64,000 nucleotides of DNA. Source: G11 sp947167445. Its GTDB lineage: Bacteria; Bacillota; Clostridia; Lachnospirales; Lachnospiraceae. Where the stretch lies: positions 124,001-188,000 of the forward strand of contig CAMVID010000002.1 in NCBI GenBank assembly GCA_947167445.1. Reading direction: 5' to 3'. The first letter of the stretch is position 1. Each line of letters begins with the position of its first letter. Shown here one piece after another: positions 26,173 through 35,188 of the stretch. Made by a program: the position numbers and the translations under genes. Below the pieces are notes generated by a model, which saw only the letters and a program-made list of their open reading frames with translations, searched no databases and was not told the DNA's origin.

Positions 26173-27534
26173 ATGAATGTAAATGACTACTTCAAATACA
26201 TTAACATGGGGTTACCTGAGGACATAAGAAGGCTTAAGGACGCAGGGTACTATGACGAGGCCATGAGGCTTATGGACATTAAGGCGGCAAGGCCCGATAC
26301 CCCCGAAGAACTTAAGTATTGCTTCCTTGCTTGGAAAGAGATTTTCAGACGCATTCCCAGGGAGTATTCTCTTTCCAAAGATGACCTTCTTAAGCAGTTT
26401 AAGGAGAAAATCTCTGATTTTACCGAGGAGGACTTTAAGAAGGAAGAGGATGACGGCCTCTTAAGGTGGATATTCCTCAAGGGAGAGAAGAGATACTTCA
26501 AAAGCAGCGTCCGCACCGTTTTGAAGACGGACCTTGAAATGGCTAAGAGAGCGGGGCTTGATACCTCAGATCCCGACAAACTTCTTAATGAAGCCATTGA
26601 GATTTGTAAAAAAGAAGGCAGAATCTCCAAAAACATCAGATATACACATAGCCTCAAGGTCAGAGATGATTTGTTTAAACCCGGAATGAAGGTTAGGGTT
26701 CACATCCCCATTCCGGCAGAATGCATAGAGCAGACAAACATTAAAATAGAAAGCACTTTCCCCGAAAATGCCGTGATTGGCAAGGCAAATTCCGAGGCAA
26801 GATGCGTGTATTTTGAGGAAACACTTAACGAGAACCATGAGTTTAGTGTGACTTATTCCTATACCTTTACCAATGTTTACAAGGACTGCTATAACGAGGT
26901 GGGGGGCTCCTCATCAGGGGATTATGACCCCGGTGAAGAGTACCTTGCGGAGGAGGGACCGCACATTGTTTTCTCTCCCATAATAAGGACTTTGGCAGCC
27001 AAGATTGGGGAAGGGTGCAGGGATAAAGGCGTTCTTGCCAAGAGGGTTTACGACTACCTGACCCTTAACCTTAAATACACATTTACACCGAACTACATTC
27101 TTTTACCTGACATCGTGGAGGACGGAGCGCTTTTCATGCGCGGAGACTGTGGAGTTATGGCTCTTCTTTTCATAACAATCTGCAGATGTCTTGGTGTTGG
27201 TGCCAGATGGCAAAGCAGCAGAACCATGGAGCCGACGGGAAGCGGACAGCATGACTGGGCGGAAGCTTATCTCCCGGGATTCGGCTGGGTTCCTGTGGAT
27301 GTTTCCTATGGAGTGGCTGCACACCGTTATGGAAATGAGGAGAGAAGGCAGTTTTACTTTGGGAACCTTGATCCCTACAGGATGGTGGCAAACTCCAAAT
27401 TCCAGGCGGATTTGGAACCTGCGAAGACTTTCTTCAGAAATGATCCTTATGATAATCAGGACGGCGAAATTGAAAGCGATATCTCGGGTCTTAGGGAAGA
27501 CGATATAGTTGAACGAGGAGAAGTAATTGTATGA
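26173..27534 (+). CDS. Cytoplasmic transglutaminase-like protein
   Basis: This 453-residue protein has a C-terminal transglutaminase-fold (papain-like) domain with a visible catalytic triad: C326 in RGDCGVMALL, H360 in GQHDWAEAY and D376 in WVPVDVSYG. An N-terminal helical region (1-160) is rich in charged residues and a beta-rich domain spans about 165-300. No signal peptide or membrane segment is present, so it is likely cytoplasmic, unlike many transglutaminase-like proteins that act outside. Members of the fold act as proteases, amidases or crosslinking enzymes; the substrate is unknown. It sits between sufB (22 bases away) and plsY (ATGA overlap), within one operon. Confidence 0.78.
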   Translation: MNVNDYFKYINMGLPEDIRRLKDAGYYDEAMRLMDIKAARPDTPEELKYCFLAWKEIFRRIPREYSLSKDDLLKQFKEKISDFTEEDFKKEEDDGLLRWIFLKGEKRYFKSSVRTVLKTDLEMAKRAGLDTSDPDKLLNEAIEICKKEGRISKNIRYTHSLKVRDDLFKPGMKVRVHIPIPAECIEQTNIKIESTFPENAVIGKANSEARCVYFEETLNENHEFSVTYSYTFTNVYKDCYNEVGGSSSGDYDPGEEYLAEEGPHIVFSPIIRTLAAKIGEGCRDKGVLAKRVYDYLTLNLKYTFTPNYILLPDIVEDGALFMRGDCGVMALLFITICRCLGVGARWQSSRTMEPTGSGQHDWAEAYLPGFGWVPVDVSYGVAAHRYGNEERRQFYFGNLDPYRMVANSKFQADLEPAKTFFRNDPYDNQDGEIESDISGLREDDIVERGEVIV

Positions 27535-28172
27535 AATGGGTACTTGCGTGCGGAGTAATCGGATACCTGGTGGGGACCATTAATCCGTCATACTTGATAG
27601 CGAAAATCAAAGGTTTTGATATCAGGGGAAGAGGTTCAGGCAATGCCGGCGGTTCCAATGCCCTTATTACCATGGGCAACAAAATCGGCGCCATTTGCAT
27701 GATTCTGGATATTTTGAAATCCTATCTGGTTGTTACGGCAATCATGTATTTTCTGCCTGAGAACAAGCATGCTGCCATTGTTGCAGGCGTTATGTGCATA
27801 GTAGGCCACATGTTCCCCTTCTATATGGGATTTAAGGGCGGTAAAGGTTTTGCATGCTTAGGCGGACTGATTCTGGCCTATTCATCCAAACTCTTTGTTG
27901 TTATGCTGGCGGCAGTTTTCCTTCTGGTTTTGATAACTGACTATATCTGCATCGGTCCCATGGCTGCGTCCGTGGCGTTTGCCGCTATTTATGGCATATA
28001 TGAGAAGGACGTGATGGGATTTGCCATTTTGATGGTTGGTGCAGGCCTTATCATTTACAAACATATTGAGAACATTAAGAGAATAAAGGAAGGCCGGGAA
28101 GTTCATTTCAGCTTCCTGTGGCGGAAGGACGAGGAAACTCAGAGAGTCCAAAAGAACATGGAGGATAAATAG
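27531..28172 (+). CDS. plsY: Glycerol-3-phosphate acyltransferase
   Basis: This 213-residue protein has about five membrane segments and the PlsY motifs: GTINPSYLIAKIKGFDIR (motif 1), GSGNAGGSNALITMG (motif 2, glycerol-3-phosphate/phosphate site) and HMFPFYMGFKGGKGFA (motif 3). It transfers acyl from acyl-phosphate to glycerol-3-phosphate in the first step of phospholipid synthesis. Motif 2 carries GGSNALI in place of the more common GATNVLR. It starts within the stop of the transglutaminase gene (ATGA), and a TTG-started gene abuts its end. Confidence 0.9.
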   Translation: MKWVLACGVIGYLVGTINPSYLIAKIKGFDIRGRGSGNAGGSNALITMGNKIGAICMILDILKSYLVVTAIMYFLPENKHAAIVAGVMCIVGHMFPFYMGFKGGKGFACLGGLILAYSSKLFVVMLAAVFLLVLITDYICIGPMAASVAFAAIYGIYEKDVMGFAILMVGAGLIIYKHIENIKRIKEGREVHFSFLWRKDEETQRVQKNMEDK

Positions 28173-28907
28173 TTGTTTTACTATAGTATATTAAGGTGGC
28201 TGGCCGTAATTCCCGGCATAGTCCTTATTGTACAGGTTTATAAGCAGGACAGGATAGAAAAAGAACCCCTGGGGCTTATACTTAAGCTTTTGTTTGGAGG
28301 CGCTTTGACAGTTATTTCCGCAGTGCTTTTGGAGACCTTTGGAGAATGGCTGATTCAGACCATATTCACCGTACCAAGCAGAATCACCGTTGCAATTGAC
28401 TGTTTCCTTGTGGTGGGAGTAGCGGAGGAAGCCGGAAAATATCTGGTTTTGAAGCACCTGACCTGGAGACACAGGGCATTTAACTACAGATTTGACGGAA
28501 TCGTGTATGCAGTTTGCGTCAGCATGGGCTTTGCCATTGTAGAGAATGTTTTGTATGTTACAAGCGGTGGTATCACAACAGCCATACTTCGCGCAATTAC
28601 GGCAGTTCCCGGACATTGTATTTTTGCCATTTTTATGGGGCATTATTACGGTGAGGCCAAGGTATGTGAGGCAAGGGGAAACATAGCGGGCATGGACAAA
28701 TACCAGAGACTGGCATTTATGGTTCCTGTTTTGATACACGGATTCTATGATTTCTGCCTGTCTGTGGAGTCTCTGGCAGCTACACTGACATTCTTCGTGT
28801 TTATAGTGGCTTTGGACATTTACACAATTAAGAAAATCAAAGTATATTCTTCGGAAGACATGCCAATCTACGAGCCTTTTGGCGGCTTTTGGGGATCTGA
28901 TTTCTAG
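28173..28907 (+). CDS. PrsW-type intramembrane metalloprotease
   Basis: This 244-residue protein has about seven membrane segments and the PrsW motifs: E85 E86 and K89 in VAEEAGKYL, YRFDGIVYAVCVSMGFAIVE, a PGH motif (VPGHCIFAIFMGHYYG) and a final H in IHGFYD. PrsW proteases cleave membrane-bound regulators such as anti-sigma factors. It starts with TTG directly after the plsY stop, with a GGAGG site eight bases upstream, so translation is coupled to plsY. No sigma/anti-sigma pair is in view, so the substrate is unknown. Confidence 0.85.
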   Translation: MFYYSILRWLAVIPGIVLIVQVYKQDRIEKEPLGLILKLLFGGALTVISAVLLETFGEWLIQTIFTVPSRITVAIDCFLVVGVAEEAGKYLVLKHLTWRHRAFNYRFDGIVYAVCVSMGFAIVENVLYVTSGGITTAILRAITAVPGHCIFAIFMGHYYGEAKVCEARGNIAGMDKYQRLAFMVPVLIHGFYDFCLSVESLAATLTFFVFIVALDIYTIKKIKVYSSEDMPIYEPFGGFWGSDF

Positions 28908-28940
28908 AAGGATCGGTTTCGAAGAATTGGGGGACGTGCA

Positions 28941-31346
28941 ATGGATATAAAAGAAGTTTCTTTTGAAGATAAACTAAGACTGGTAACGGGGCAGGGTAAG
29001 TGGCATACCGCCGACTGCGGTGGCAAATATAAGAACATTCATCTTTCCGACGGCCCTCACGGCTTAAGAAAGCAGGATGAGGAGGTTATGCAGAACAATT
29101 TAAGCTATACTTCCACATGCTTCCCTACAGCCTCTGCTGTGGCCTGCAGCTGGGATACGGAACTCATTGCAAAGATGGCAAAAGGAATAGCCTCAGAGGC
29201 CAAAGCAGAGCAAGTTTCGATTCTTTTGGGCCCCGGAACCAACATCAAACGTTCACCAACCTGTGGACGTAATTTCGAATATTTCAGCGAGGATCCCTAT
29301 TTGGCAGGAACCCTTGCTTCTGAGTATGTAAATGCCGTCCAGGAGGAAGGCATAGGTACATCTTTAAAGCATTTCGCAGGCAACAGCCAGGAAACTCTCA
29401 GAATGACCCAGAATTCCATGATTGATGAGAGAACTCTCAGAGAAATATATCTGAGGGCTTTCGAAAAGTGCGTAAAAGAGGCTGCGCCTGCCACAATCAT
29501 GGCATCCTATAACAGAATTAACGGTCAGTACGCATGCAGAAACAAATGGCTTCTTACGGACGTATTAAGAAACGAGTGGGGATATAAAGGCCTTGTGGTT
29601 TCTGACTGGGGCGCCTGCAATGACCTTGGAGAGGCTGTGGAGGCAGGATGTGATCTTGAAATGCCTGACAGTAACGGCTTCCATGCCGGTAATCTTAAAA
29701 GGGATGTGGAATCCGGGAAGACCTCTAAGGAAGCTTTGGACAGAGCGGCATTAAACGTCCTTAATCTGGCGGAGAAATATAAGTATCCCGATGATGAAAA
29801 GTATGTGGGAATTACGAAGGAACTGCTTGATACAAATGCTTCCCTGGCAAGACAGATTGCGGAGTGCAGTGCAGTCCTTCTTAAAAATGACGGTATTCTC
29901 CCCTTAAAGGACAAAGGAGAAATCCTTATTATAGGCTCCATGGCAAAGGACGTTCGTTATCAGGGCGGTGGAAGTTCACATATTAAACCTCCCTTTGTAA
30001 TGTCTATGCCTGAGGCCTTTGAGGCAGAGGGATTCAAGGTTAGATATGAAGACGGTTACAGAAGTGATGTTGATATAGTCGATATTTCTCTTGAGAAGAA
30101 GGCCATAGAGGCCGCAAAGAAAGCCAAGGAAGAGAGCATACCTGTTCTTTTCTTCGGAGGTCTTACAGATTTTTCTGAGGGTGAGGGATATGACAGAAAG
30201 AGTTTCTCCATGCCTGAGAATCAGGAGAAACTGTTTGATAAGATTGCCACAGAAAATCAGGATTTAATTTTTGTAGCGTTCGGTGGTTCTCCCTTCGATA
30301 TGAAACCTGCGGATAAAGCAAGAGCAACCCTTATGATGTATTTATGCGGTGAGTCCGTTGCCCCTGCATGTGCAGGAATCATCTCCGGAAAGGTTAATCC
30401 TTCAGGTAAGCTGGCCGAAACTTTCCCCTATAGTTACGAGGATACTCCCGCAAAGGAGACTTATGCCAAGTATACAAAGGACGTGGAATACAGGGAGGCA
30501 CTGTTTGTTGGATACAGATACTACGATACCTTTAACATTCCCGTTCATTTTAAATTTGGATTTGGCATGTCCTATACCACATTCGAATACACCAATCCGG
30601 TAGTGGTAAGGGATGGTACAAAAGTTAAAGTTAGATTTGACGTCACCAATACAGGCAGTGTGGATGGTGCTGAGGTGGCCCAGGTATATGTGAAGAATTC
30701 TAACCACGATTTCATCAGGGCAGCAAGAGAACTCAGAGGATTCAAGAAGGTATTCTTAAAGGCAGGAGAGAAGGCTGAGGTTTCCATATGCCTTGATGAC
30801 AGAAGCTTCGATATATATGACGTGGCCAGACATGATTACGTGACGGTTAACGGCGCTTATGAGATTCAGATAGGTTCATGCCTAGGGGATGTAAGACTTT
30901 CTGAAACTGTTGATATTACAGAAGGTGAAGACTTTAACAGAGATGACAGAGCGTTTATTCCCGGTTACTTTGCAAAAGCTGAGGGAGAGCGTCCCAAATT
31001 TGACGAAGAGAGCTTTAAAAAGCTGTATGGCAGAGAACTTAGCAGATTTGATGATACAAAGCCCGGAGAATTCGACATGTGCAATTCCCTTGGAGATCTT
31101 GCGAAACACTCTTTTTTAGGCAAAATCGTTCTTAAACTTGTTATATCCTTTGCCTATAGAATGATGAAGGATAAGCCAAAGGATGATCCTGAGGTTATGA
31201 TGATGGTGGAAGCAATCAAGGACGGAACCCTTGATCTTGTTCTTTCCGAGGGCGGAGGAGCCCTGCCCTATAATCTTGGAGAAGCCGTAGTCCTTTCAGC
31301 CAACGGACAAAAGCTTAAGGCCATAGCTAAACTCTTTGGAAAGTAG
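28941..31346 (+). CDS. Glycoside hydrolase family 3 beta-glucosidase-like enzyme
   Basis: This 801-residue protein follows GH3 order: a (beta/alpha)8 domain with SDGPHGLRKQ near residue 36, KHFAGNSQE near 150 and the nucleophile D222 in GLVVSDWGACND, then an alpha/beta sandwich, then an FN3-like domain with RELRGFKKVFLKAGEKAEV. An extra C-terminal helical region (about 690-801) is less typical. No signal peptide is seen, so it acts in the cytoplasm on imported beta-linked oligosaccharides. The start has a GGGGGACG site. It lies 33 bases after the PrsW gene, probably in the same transcript, and ends at a strong terminator. Confidence 0.9.
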   Translation: MDIKEVSFEDKLRLVTGQGKWHTADCGGKYKNIHLSDGPHGLRKQDEEVMQNNLSYTSTCFPTASAVACSWDTELIAKMAKGIASEAKAEQVSILLGPGTNIKRSPTCGRNFEYFSEDPYLAGTLASEYVNAVQEEGIGTSLKHFAGNSQETLRMTQNSMIDERTLREIYLRAFEKCVKEAAPATIMASYNRINGQYACRNKWLLTDVLRNEWGYKGLVVSDWGACNDLGEAVEAGCDLEMPDSNGFHAGNLKRDVESGKTSKEALDRAALNVLNLAEKYKYPDDEKYVGITKELLDTNASLARQIAECSAVLLKNDGILPLKDKGEILIIGSMAKDVRYQGGGSSHIKPPFVMSMPEAFEAEGFKVRYEDGYRSDVDIVDISLEKKAIEAAKKAKEESIPVLFFGGLTDFSEGEGYDRKSFSMPENQEKLFDKIATENQDLIFVAFGGSPFDMKPADKARATLMMYLCGESVAPACAGIISGKVNPSGKLAETFPYSYEDTPAKETYAKYTKDVEYREALFVGYRYYDTFNIPVHFKFGFGMSYTTFEYTNPVVVRDGTKVKVRFDVTNTGSVDGAEVAQVYVKNSNHDFIRAARELRGFKKVFLKAGEKAEVSICLDDRSFDIYDVARHDYVTVNGAYEIQIGSCLGDVRLSETVDITEGEDFNRDDRAFIPGYFAKAEGERPKFDEESFKKLYGRELSRFDDTKPGEFDMCNSLGDLAKHSFLGKIVLKLVISFAYRMMKDKPKDDPEVMMMVEAIKDGTLDLVLSEGGGALPYNLGEAVVLSANGQKLKAIAKLFGK

Positions 31347-31360
31347 AACAGAAAAATAAA

Positions 31361-31393
31361 ACGCACCCTCTAGCTGCGAGGGTGCGTATTTTT
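31361..31393. terminator. Bidirectional Rho-independent terminator
   Basis: ACGCACCCTC (31361-31370) pairs with GAGGGTGCGT (31378-31387) and is followed by ATTTTT. On the minus strand A-rich sequence becomes a T tail. It serves both the GH3 gene and the xerD-like gene, whose last codons lie in the stem. Confidence 0.9.
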
Positions 31394-32254
31394 GTACACT
31401 TCTTTGATGTGGCCGGGTTTCAGCTTGGCGTATACCAAGGTGGTTGAGATATCGGAGTGCCCTAACATCTCCTGTACACTCTTTAAGTCGGCCCCGTTTT
31501 CAACCAGGTGTGCTGCGAAGGAATGTCTCAAGGTATGAGGTGTAATATCTGCCTTGATTCCTGCCTTCTTGGCGTATAATTTTATGATTTTCCAGAAGCC
31601 CTGACGGCTCATGGTTTCTCCCGAACAGTTAACGAATACGAAATCCTTGCCTGCATCACCGATCATCTTGCTTCTTACCTCATCAAGATAACGGGAGAGA
31701 GCGGCATGGGCCTTGTGGCCAAAGGGAATAACCCTCTTCTTTCCGGTGTCCTTAACCGTAATCTGTGAGTGAGCCATGTCAAGATCGGACATCTTAAGAG
31801 TGATAAGCTCCGATACTCTGATTCCGGTTGCATATAAGAGCTCCAGCATTGCCTTGTCTCTTATTTCCTTCTCAGTATCTCCGCCGGGCTGTTCCATAAG
31901 GAGATTAATCTCTTTGATGGATAAAATAACAGGTGCTTTCTTCTCAATCTTGGGAGCATGAAGCTTTCCGGCTATATCTTCGCTTATGATTTTCTTATCA
32001 AGGAGATAGTGATTGAAGGCCTTGAGAGAAGCGATGCTTCTTGAGATGGTGGCGGGAGCAAGCCCCTCCTTATTCAGATGCTCAAGAAAGCTTTCAAGAT
32101 CGGCGGTGGTAACGCTTGCGATGTCAGTGATACCTTTGGACATAAAAAAAGCTGACGCCTTGTTTAGGTCTCTTTCGTATGACATCAGGGTATTCTTCTT
32201 AGATGTCTTTCCCTTGCCAAGATACTCGATGAAACTTGAAATAGCCTTTTCCAT
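31370..32254 (-). CDS. xerD: Tyrosine recombinase XerD-like
   Basis: This 294-residue protein has the SAM-like N-terminal core-binding domain (1-90) and a C-terminal catalytic domain with the tyrosine-recombinase residues: R in ATGIRVSEL, H-x-x-R in HTLRHSFAAHL, H in LGHSDI and the nucleophile Tyr in TLVYAKL. Length and sequence fit XerD-type chromosome dimer resolvases rather than phage integrases. Its own minus-strand promoter and AAAGG site are visible. It has no adjacent attachment site or phage gene, which supports a housekeeping role. Confidence 0.88.
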   Translation of the reverse strand: MEKAISSFIEYLGKGKTSKKNTLMSYERDLNKASAFFMSKGITDIASVTTADLESFLEHLNKEGLAPATISRSIASLKAFNHYLLDKKIISEDIAGKLHAPKIEKKAPVILSIKEINLLMEQPGGDTEKEIRDKAMLELLYATGIRVSELITLKMSDLDMAHSQITVKDTGKKRVIPFGHKAHAALSRYLDEVRSKMIGDAGKDFVFVNCSGETMSRQGFWKIIKLYAKKAGIKADITPHTLRHSFAAHLVENGADLKSVQEMLGHSDISTTLVYAKLKPGHIKEVYKNTHPRS

Positions 32255-32285
32255 TGTGTCAACCTTTCAGAATTATGTTAATTGA

Positions 32286-32314
32286 ATTATATTTGGATTT
32301 TGAGCCAAAATCAA
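32286..32314 (-). promoter_or_regulatory. Sigma-70-type promoter for the xerD-like gene
   Basis: On the minus strand TTGATT (32309-32314), 17 bases, TATAAT (32286-32291). Confidence 0.7.
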
Positions 32315-32440
32315 CAGGAAATTTCGGCTTTTTTCCGTATTTTTCCCGGCATATCAACATATAGTTTTTTATTATTTTATGTCTACCAAATATGCTAAAA
32401 TCTTTGAAAAAAATTTTATAAAATATTTTTGCACACAACG

Positions 32441-32474
32441 AAAAAAGGTGCGACTGTTATGTCGCACCTTTTTT
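32441..32474. terminator. Bidirectional Rho-independent terminator
   Basis: A perfect 14-bp stem: AAAAAAGGTGCGAC (32441-32454) with GTCGCACCTTTTTT (32461-32474). It ends the minus-strand aminotransferase transcript. Confidence 0.92.
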
Positions 32475-32503
32475 GGTAGGTAGGTAAGTAAGTATAAAAG
32501 AAG

Positions 32504-33784
32504 TTAAAGGGAAAGTAAGTGATTAACACTTACAAGTTTTACACATAATACAAATAAATCAGCAGCCTTGGCCATATCCTCGGGAGAGGGGAAGGAAGGA
32601 GCAATTCGAATGTTGTTGTCCTTGGGATCCTTCTTGTAAGGGAATGTTGCGCCTGCTCCTGTGAGGGTTACGCCGGCCTCTTTACATTTGGCTACGATTT
32701 CCTTGGCACATCCGTCCATGGTGGTAAAGGAAATGAAGTAACCACCCTTGGGAGTAGTCCAGGAGCCGATGCCAAGGCCTGCGAGATTGGCTTCAAAGGT
32801 CTTAAGTACAGCTTCGAACTTGGGACGAAGGAGAGCAGCATGTTCTTTCATGTGTGCCTTGATTCCTTCGATGTTCTTATAGCATTTAACATGTCTCAAC
32901 TGATTAATCTTGTCATAACCTATGGTCTGAATGGTCATGGACTTCTTGATGTCGGCAAGGTTTGCTTCGCTTGTGGCGAGAGCAGCAATGCCGCTTCCTG
33001 CCAGGCTTATCTTGGAAGTGGATGAGAACTCGTATACCATGTCGGGATTTCCGGCTTTCTCACAAAGAGAAATGATATCGGCAAGTTCATCACCTTCATC
33101 ATAAAGGTCGTGAACAGCATAAGCGTTATCCCAGTAAATCCTGAAGTCCTTTGCTGCGGGCTTAAGTGCGGCAAATCTCTCAACAGTTTCCTTTGAATAT
33201 GTATATCCGCAGGGGTTTGAGTATTTGGGAACACACCAGATACCCTTTACGGTCTCATCGCCATTTACATATTTCTCAACCAGGTCCATATCGGGACCAT
33301 CCTCATTAAGAGGAATATTTATCATCTCAATGCCGAAGTGCTCGGTAATGGCAAAGTGCCTGTCATAACCGGGAACAGGGCAAAGGAATTTAACCTTGTC
33401 AAGCTTGTACCAGGGTGTATTTCCGAGAACGCCGTGGGTAAATGAGCGGCTTACGGAGTCATACATAAGGTTTAAGCTGGAGTTTCCTGCTACAAGTACG
33501 TGAGAGGGGTCAGTACCCATTATGTCTGCCATAAGCTTCTTAGCTTCGGGGATACCATCCAAAACTCCGTAGTTACGGCAATCCAATCCGTTCTCTGCGG
33601 TGAATGATGAAGAACTTGTGATTGTATCAAGCAAATCCGCACCCAGATCATACTGAGCAACGGAGGGCTTACCTCTGGACATGTCGAGTTTAAGCTCTTT
33701 TGCCTTGGCTGCCTCGAATGCTGCTTCAAGCTCATCCTTCATTTTGATAAGTTCTTCTCGTGATAAATCCTTAAGGGCGTTCAT
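32504..33784 (-). CDS. Aspartate aminotransferase-like PLP enzyme
   Basis: This 426-residue protein belongs to the class I/II aminotransferase fold, in the Asp_aminotransf subgroup (MSRGKPSVAQYDLG near residue 38; YGVLDGIPEAKKLMADIMG near 90). The PLP-binding Lys is in SSTSKISLAGSG near residue 260, and CVPKYSNPCGYTYS supplies the Asn/Pro motif. The N-x-P motif is normally NPTG; here it reads NPCG, as in this subgroup. It likely interconverts aspartate or a similar amino acid with 2-oxo acids in the cytoplasm. The promoter region is shared divergently with hisS. Confidence 0.85.
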   Translation of the reverse strand: MNALKDLSREELIKMKDELEAAFEAAKAKELKLDMSRGKPSVAQYDLGADLLDTITSSSSFTAENGLDCRNYGVLDGIPEAKKLMADIMGTDPSHVLVAGNSSLNLMYDSVSRSFTHGVLGNTPWYKLDKVKFLCPVPGYDRHFAITEHFGIEMINIPLNEDGPDMDLVEKYVNGDETVKGIWCVPKYSNPCGYTYSKETVERFAALKPAAKDFRIYWDNAYAVHDLYDEGDELADIISLCEKAGNPDMVYEFSSTSKISLAGSGIAALATSEANLADIKKSMTIQTIGYDKINQLRHVKCYKNIEGIKAHMKEHAALLRPKFEAVLKTFEANLAGLGIGSWTTPKGGYFISFTTMDGCAKEIVAKCKEAGVTLTGAGATFPYKKDPKDNNIRIAPSFPSPEDMAKAADLFVLCVKLVSVNHLLSL

Positions 33785-33820
33785 TATTTCCTCCCACCTT
33801 TGTATTAATCATTCTGGATT

Positions 33821-33849
33821 ATTGTATACAATTATACAAACAATGTCAA
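33821..33849 (-). promoter_or_regulatory. Promoter for the aminotransferase gene, overlapped by a palindrome
   Basis: On the minus strand TTGACA (33844-33849), 17 bases, TACAAT (33821-33826). A palindrome TTGTATA-CAAT-TATACAA (33822-33839) overlaps the -10 and could be an operator. Confidence 0.7.
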
Positions 33850-33925
33850 TATGTTATTATGCTTGAAAATAAGGATGAAAAAGTGTAGAATTCTAGAGGA
33901 ATTACTAACTTTTAAGGAGAAACTG

Positions 33926-35188
33926 ATGGCACTTACTAAGAAACCTGTTACGGGTATGAAGGATATTTTACCCGAGGAAATGATAATAAGAGACTATGTC
34001 ATAGGCGTAATCAAAGAGAATTATGCAAAGTATGGCTTTACTTCAATAGAGACTCCCTGTGTTGAGAATATTGAGAATCTCACAAACAAGCAGGGCGGAG
34101 AGAATGAGAAACTCATCTTCAAGATTCTTAAAAGAGGAGAGAAACTTAAACTTGAGACAGCTGAGACTGAGAGTGATCTTGTAGACGGTGGTCTTCGCTA
34201 TGACCTTACGGTTCCCCTTGTTCGTTTCTACTCCAATAATTCCGGCTCATTGCCTGCTCCCTTTAAGGCACTTCAGATTGGAAACGTATGGAGAGCAGAC
34301 AGACCCCAGAGAGGAAGATATCGCCAGTTCATGCAGTGTGATATCGATATTCTCGGTGAGCCTTCAAACCTTGCAGAGATTGAGCTCATCCTTGCCACAA
34401 CCTCCACACTTGGAAAGCTTGGGTTTAAGAACTTTAATATAAGAATAAACGAGAGAAGAATTCTTAAAGCTATGGCAAAATACGCCGGTTTCCCCGAAGA
34501 GAGCTACGATTCCGTATTCATCACCCTTGATAAGATGGATAAGATTGGAGTGGAAGGTGTAGAGGCCGAACTTAAGGAGCAGGGCTTTGATGCTGCAGGC
34601 GTAGATAAGTACCTTGAACTCTTTAAGGGTGCAGAGGCATCAGGTGACGGCTTAAAGTATATTGTTGATCAGATTAAGGATTGCCTTGAGGATGGTGTAT
34701 ATGACAACCTTAAGGAGATTATAGACAGTGTTGAATCCACCAAATCAGCACAGTTTAACATGGTATTCGACCCCACTCTTGTAAGAGGCATGTCCTACTA
34801 TACAGGAACAATCTTTGAGATTGAGATGCCTGAGTTTGGTGGAAGCTGCGGCGGTGGCGGAAGATACGATAAGATGGTAGGCAAGTTCACAGGAAACGAT
34901 GTTCCTGCCTGCGGATTCTCCATCGGATTTGAGAGAATTGTTCTTCTTTTACTTGAGAACGGTTTCAAGGTTCCCACAGCACCCAAGAAGATTGCTTTCC
35001 TTATAGAAAAGGGAGTAAGCGGCGAGAAGCTTTGTGAAGTTATCGGAGAGGCACAGAAAGAACGTGCCAACGGTTCCCAGGTTCTCGTTGTGAGAATGAA
35101 CAAGAATAAGAAGTTCCAGAAGGAACAGCTTATAGGAGAAGGATACGAAACTTTTAAGGAGTATTATAAAGAAGCGCTCAAAGTATGA
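33926..35188 (+). CDS. hisS: Histidine--tRNA ligase
   Basis: This 420-residue class II aminoacyl-tRNA synthetase starts with KPVTGMKDILPEE, has motif 2 in VWRADRPQRGRYRQFMQCD, the histidine-specific segment LVRGMSYYTGTIFEIE, the Gly-rich CGGGGRYDKM, and motif 3 GFSIGFERIVLLL. A C-terminal anticodon-binding domain follows (about 325-420). In many bacteria the specific motif is RGLDYYTG; here it is RGMSYYTG. I chose ATG 33926, which has AAGGAGA five bases upstream. An ABC exporter gene overlaps the stop by four bases, an unusual partner for hisS. No T-box leader is seen in the ~140 bases upstream. Confidence 0.92.
   Translation: MALTKKPVTGMKDILPEEMIIRDYVIGVIKENYAKYGFTSIETPCVENIENLTNKQGGENEKLIFKILKRGEKLKLETAETESDLVDGGLRYDLTVPLVRFYSNNSGSLPAPFKALQIGNVWRADRPQRGRYRQFMQCDIDILGEPSNLAEIELILATTSTLGKLGFKNFNIRINERRILKAMAKYAGFPEESYDSVFITLDKMDKIGVEGVEAELKEQGFDAAGVDKYLELFKGAEASGDGLKYIVDQIKDCLEDGVYDNLKEIIDSVESTKSAQFNMVFDPTLVRGMSYYTGTIFEIEMPEFGGSCGGGGRYDKMVGKFTGNDVPACGFSIGFERIVLLLLENGFKVPTAPKKIAFLIEKGVSGEKLCEVIGEAQKERANGSQVLVVRMNKNKKFQKEQLIGEGYETFKEYYKEALKV

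Noticed and set aside
31370..32254. Phage integrase with attachment site
   Set aside because: Sequence and size are XerD-like, and no direct repeats, tRNA or phage genes lie nearby.
33785..33925. T-box leader before hisS
   Set aside because: The gap is only about 140 bases and no T-box consensus or terminator/antiterminator pair is seen.
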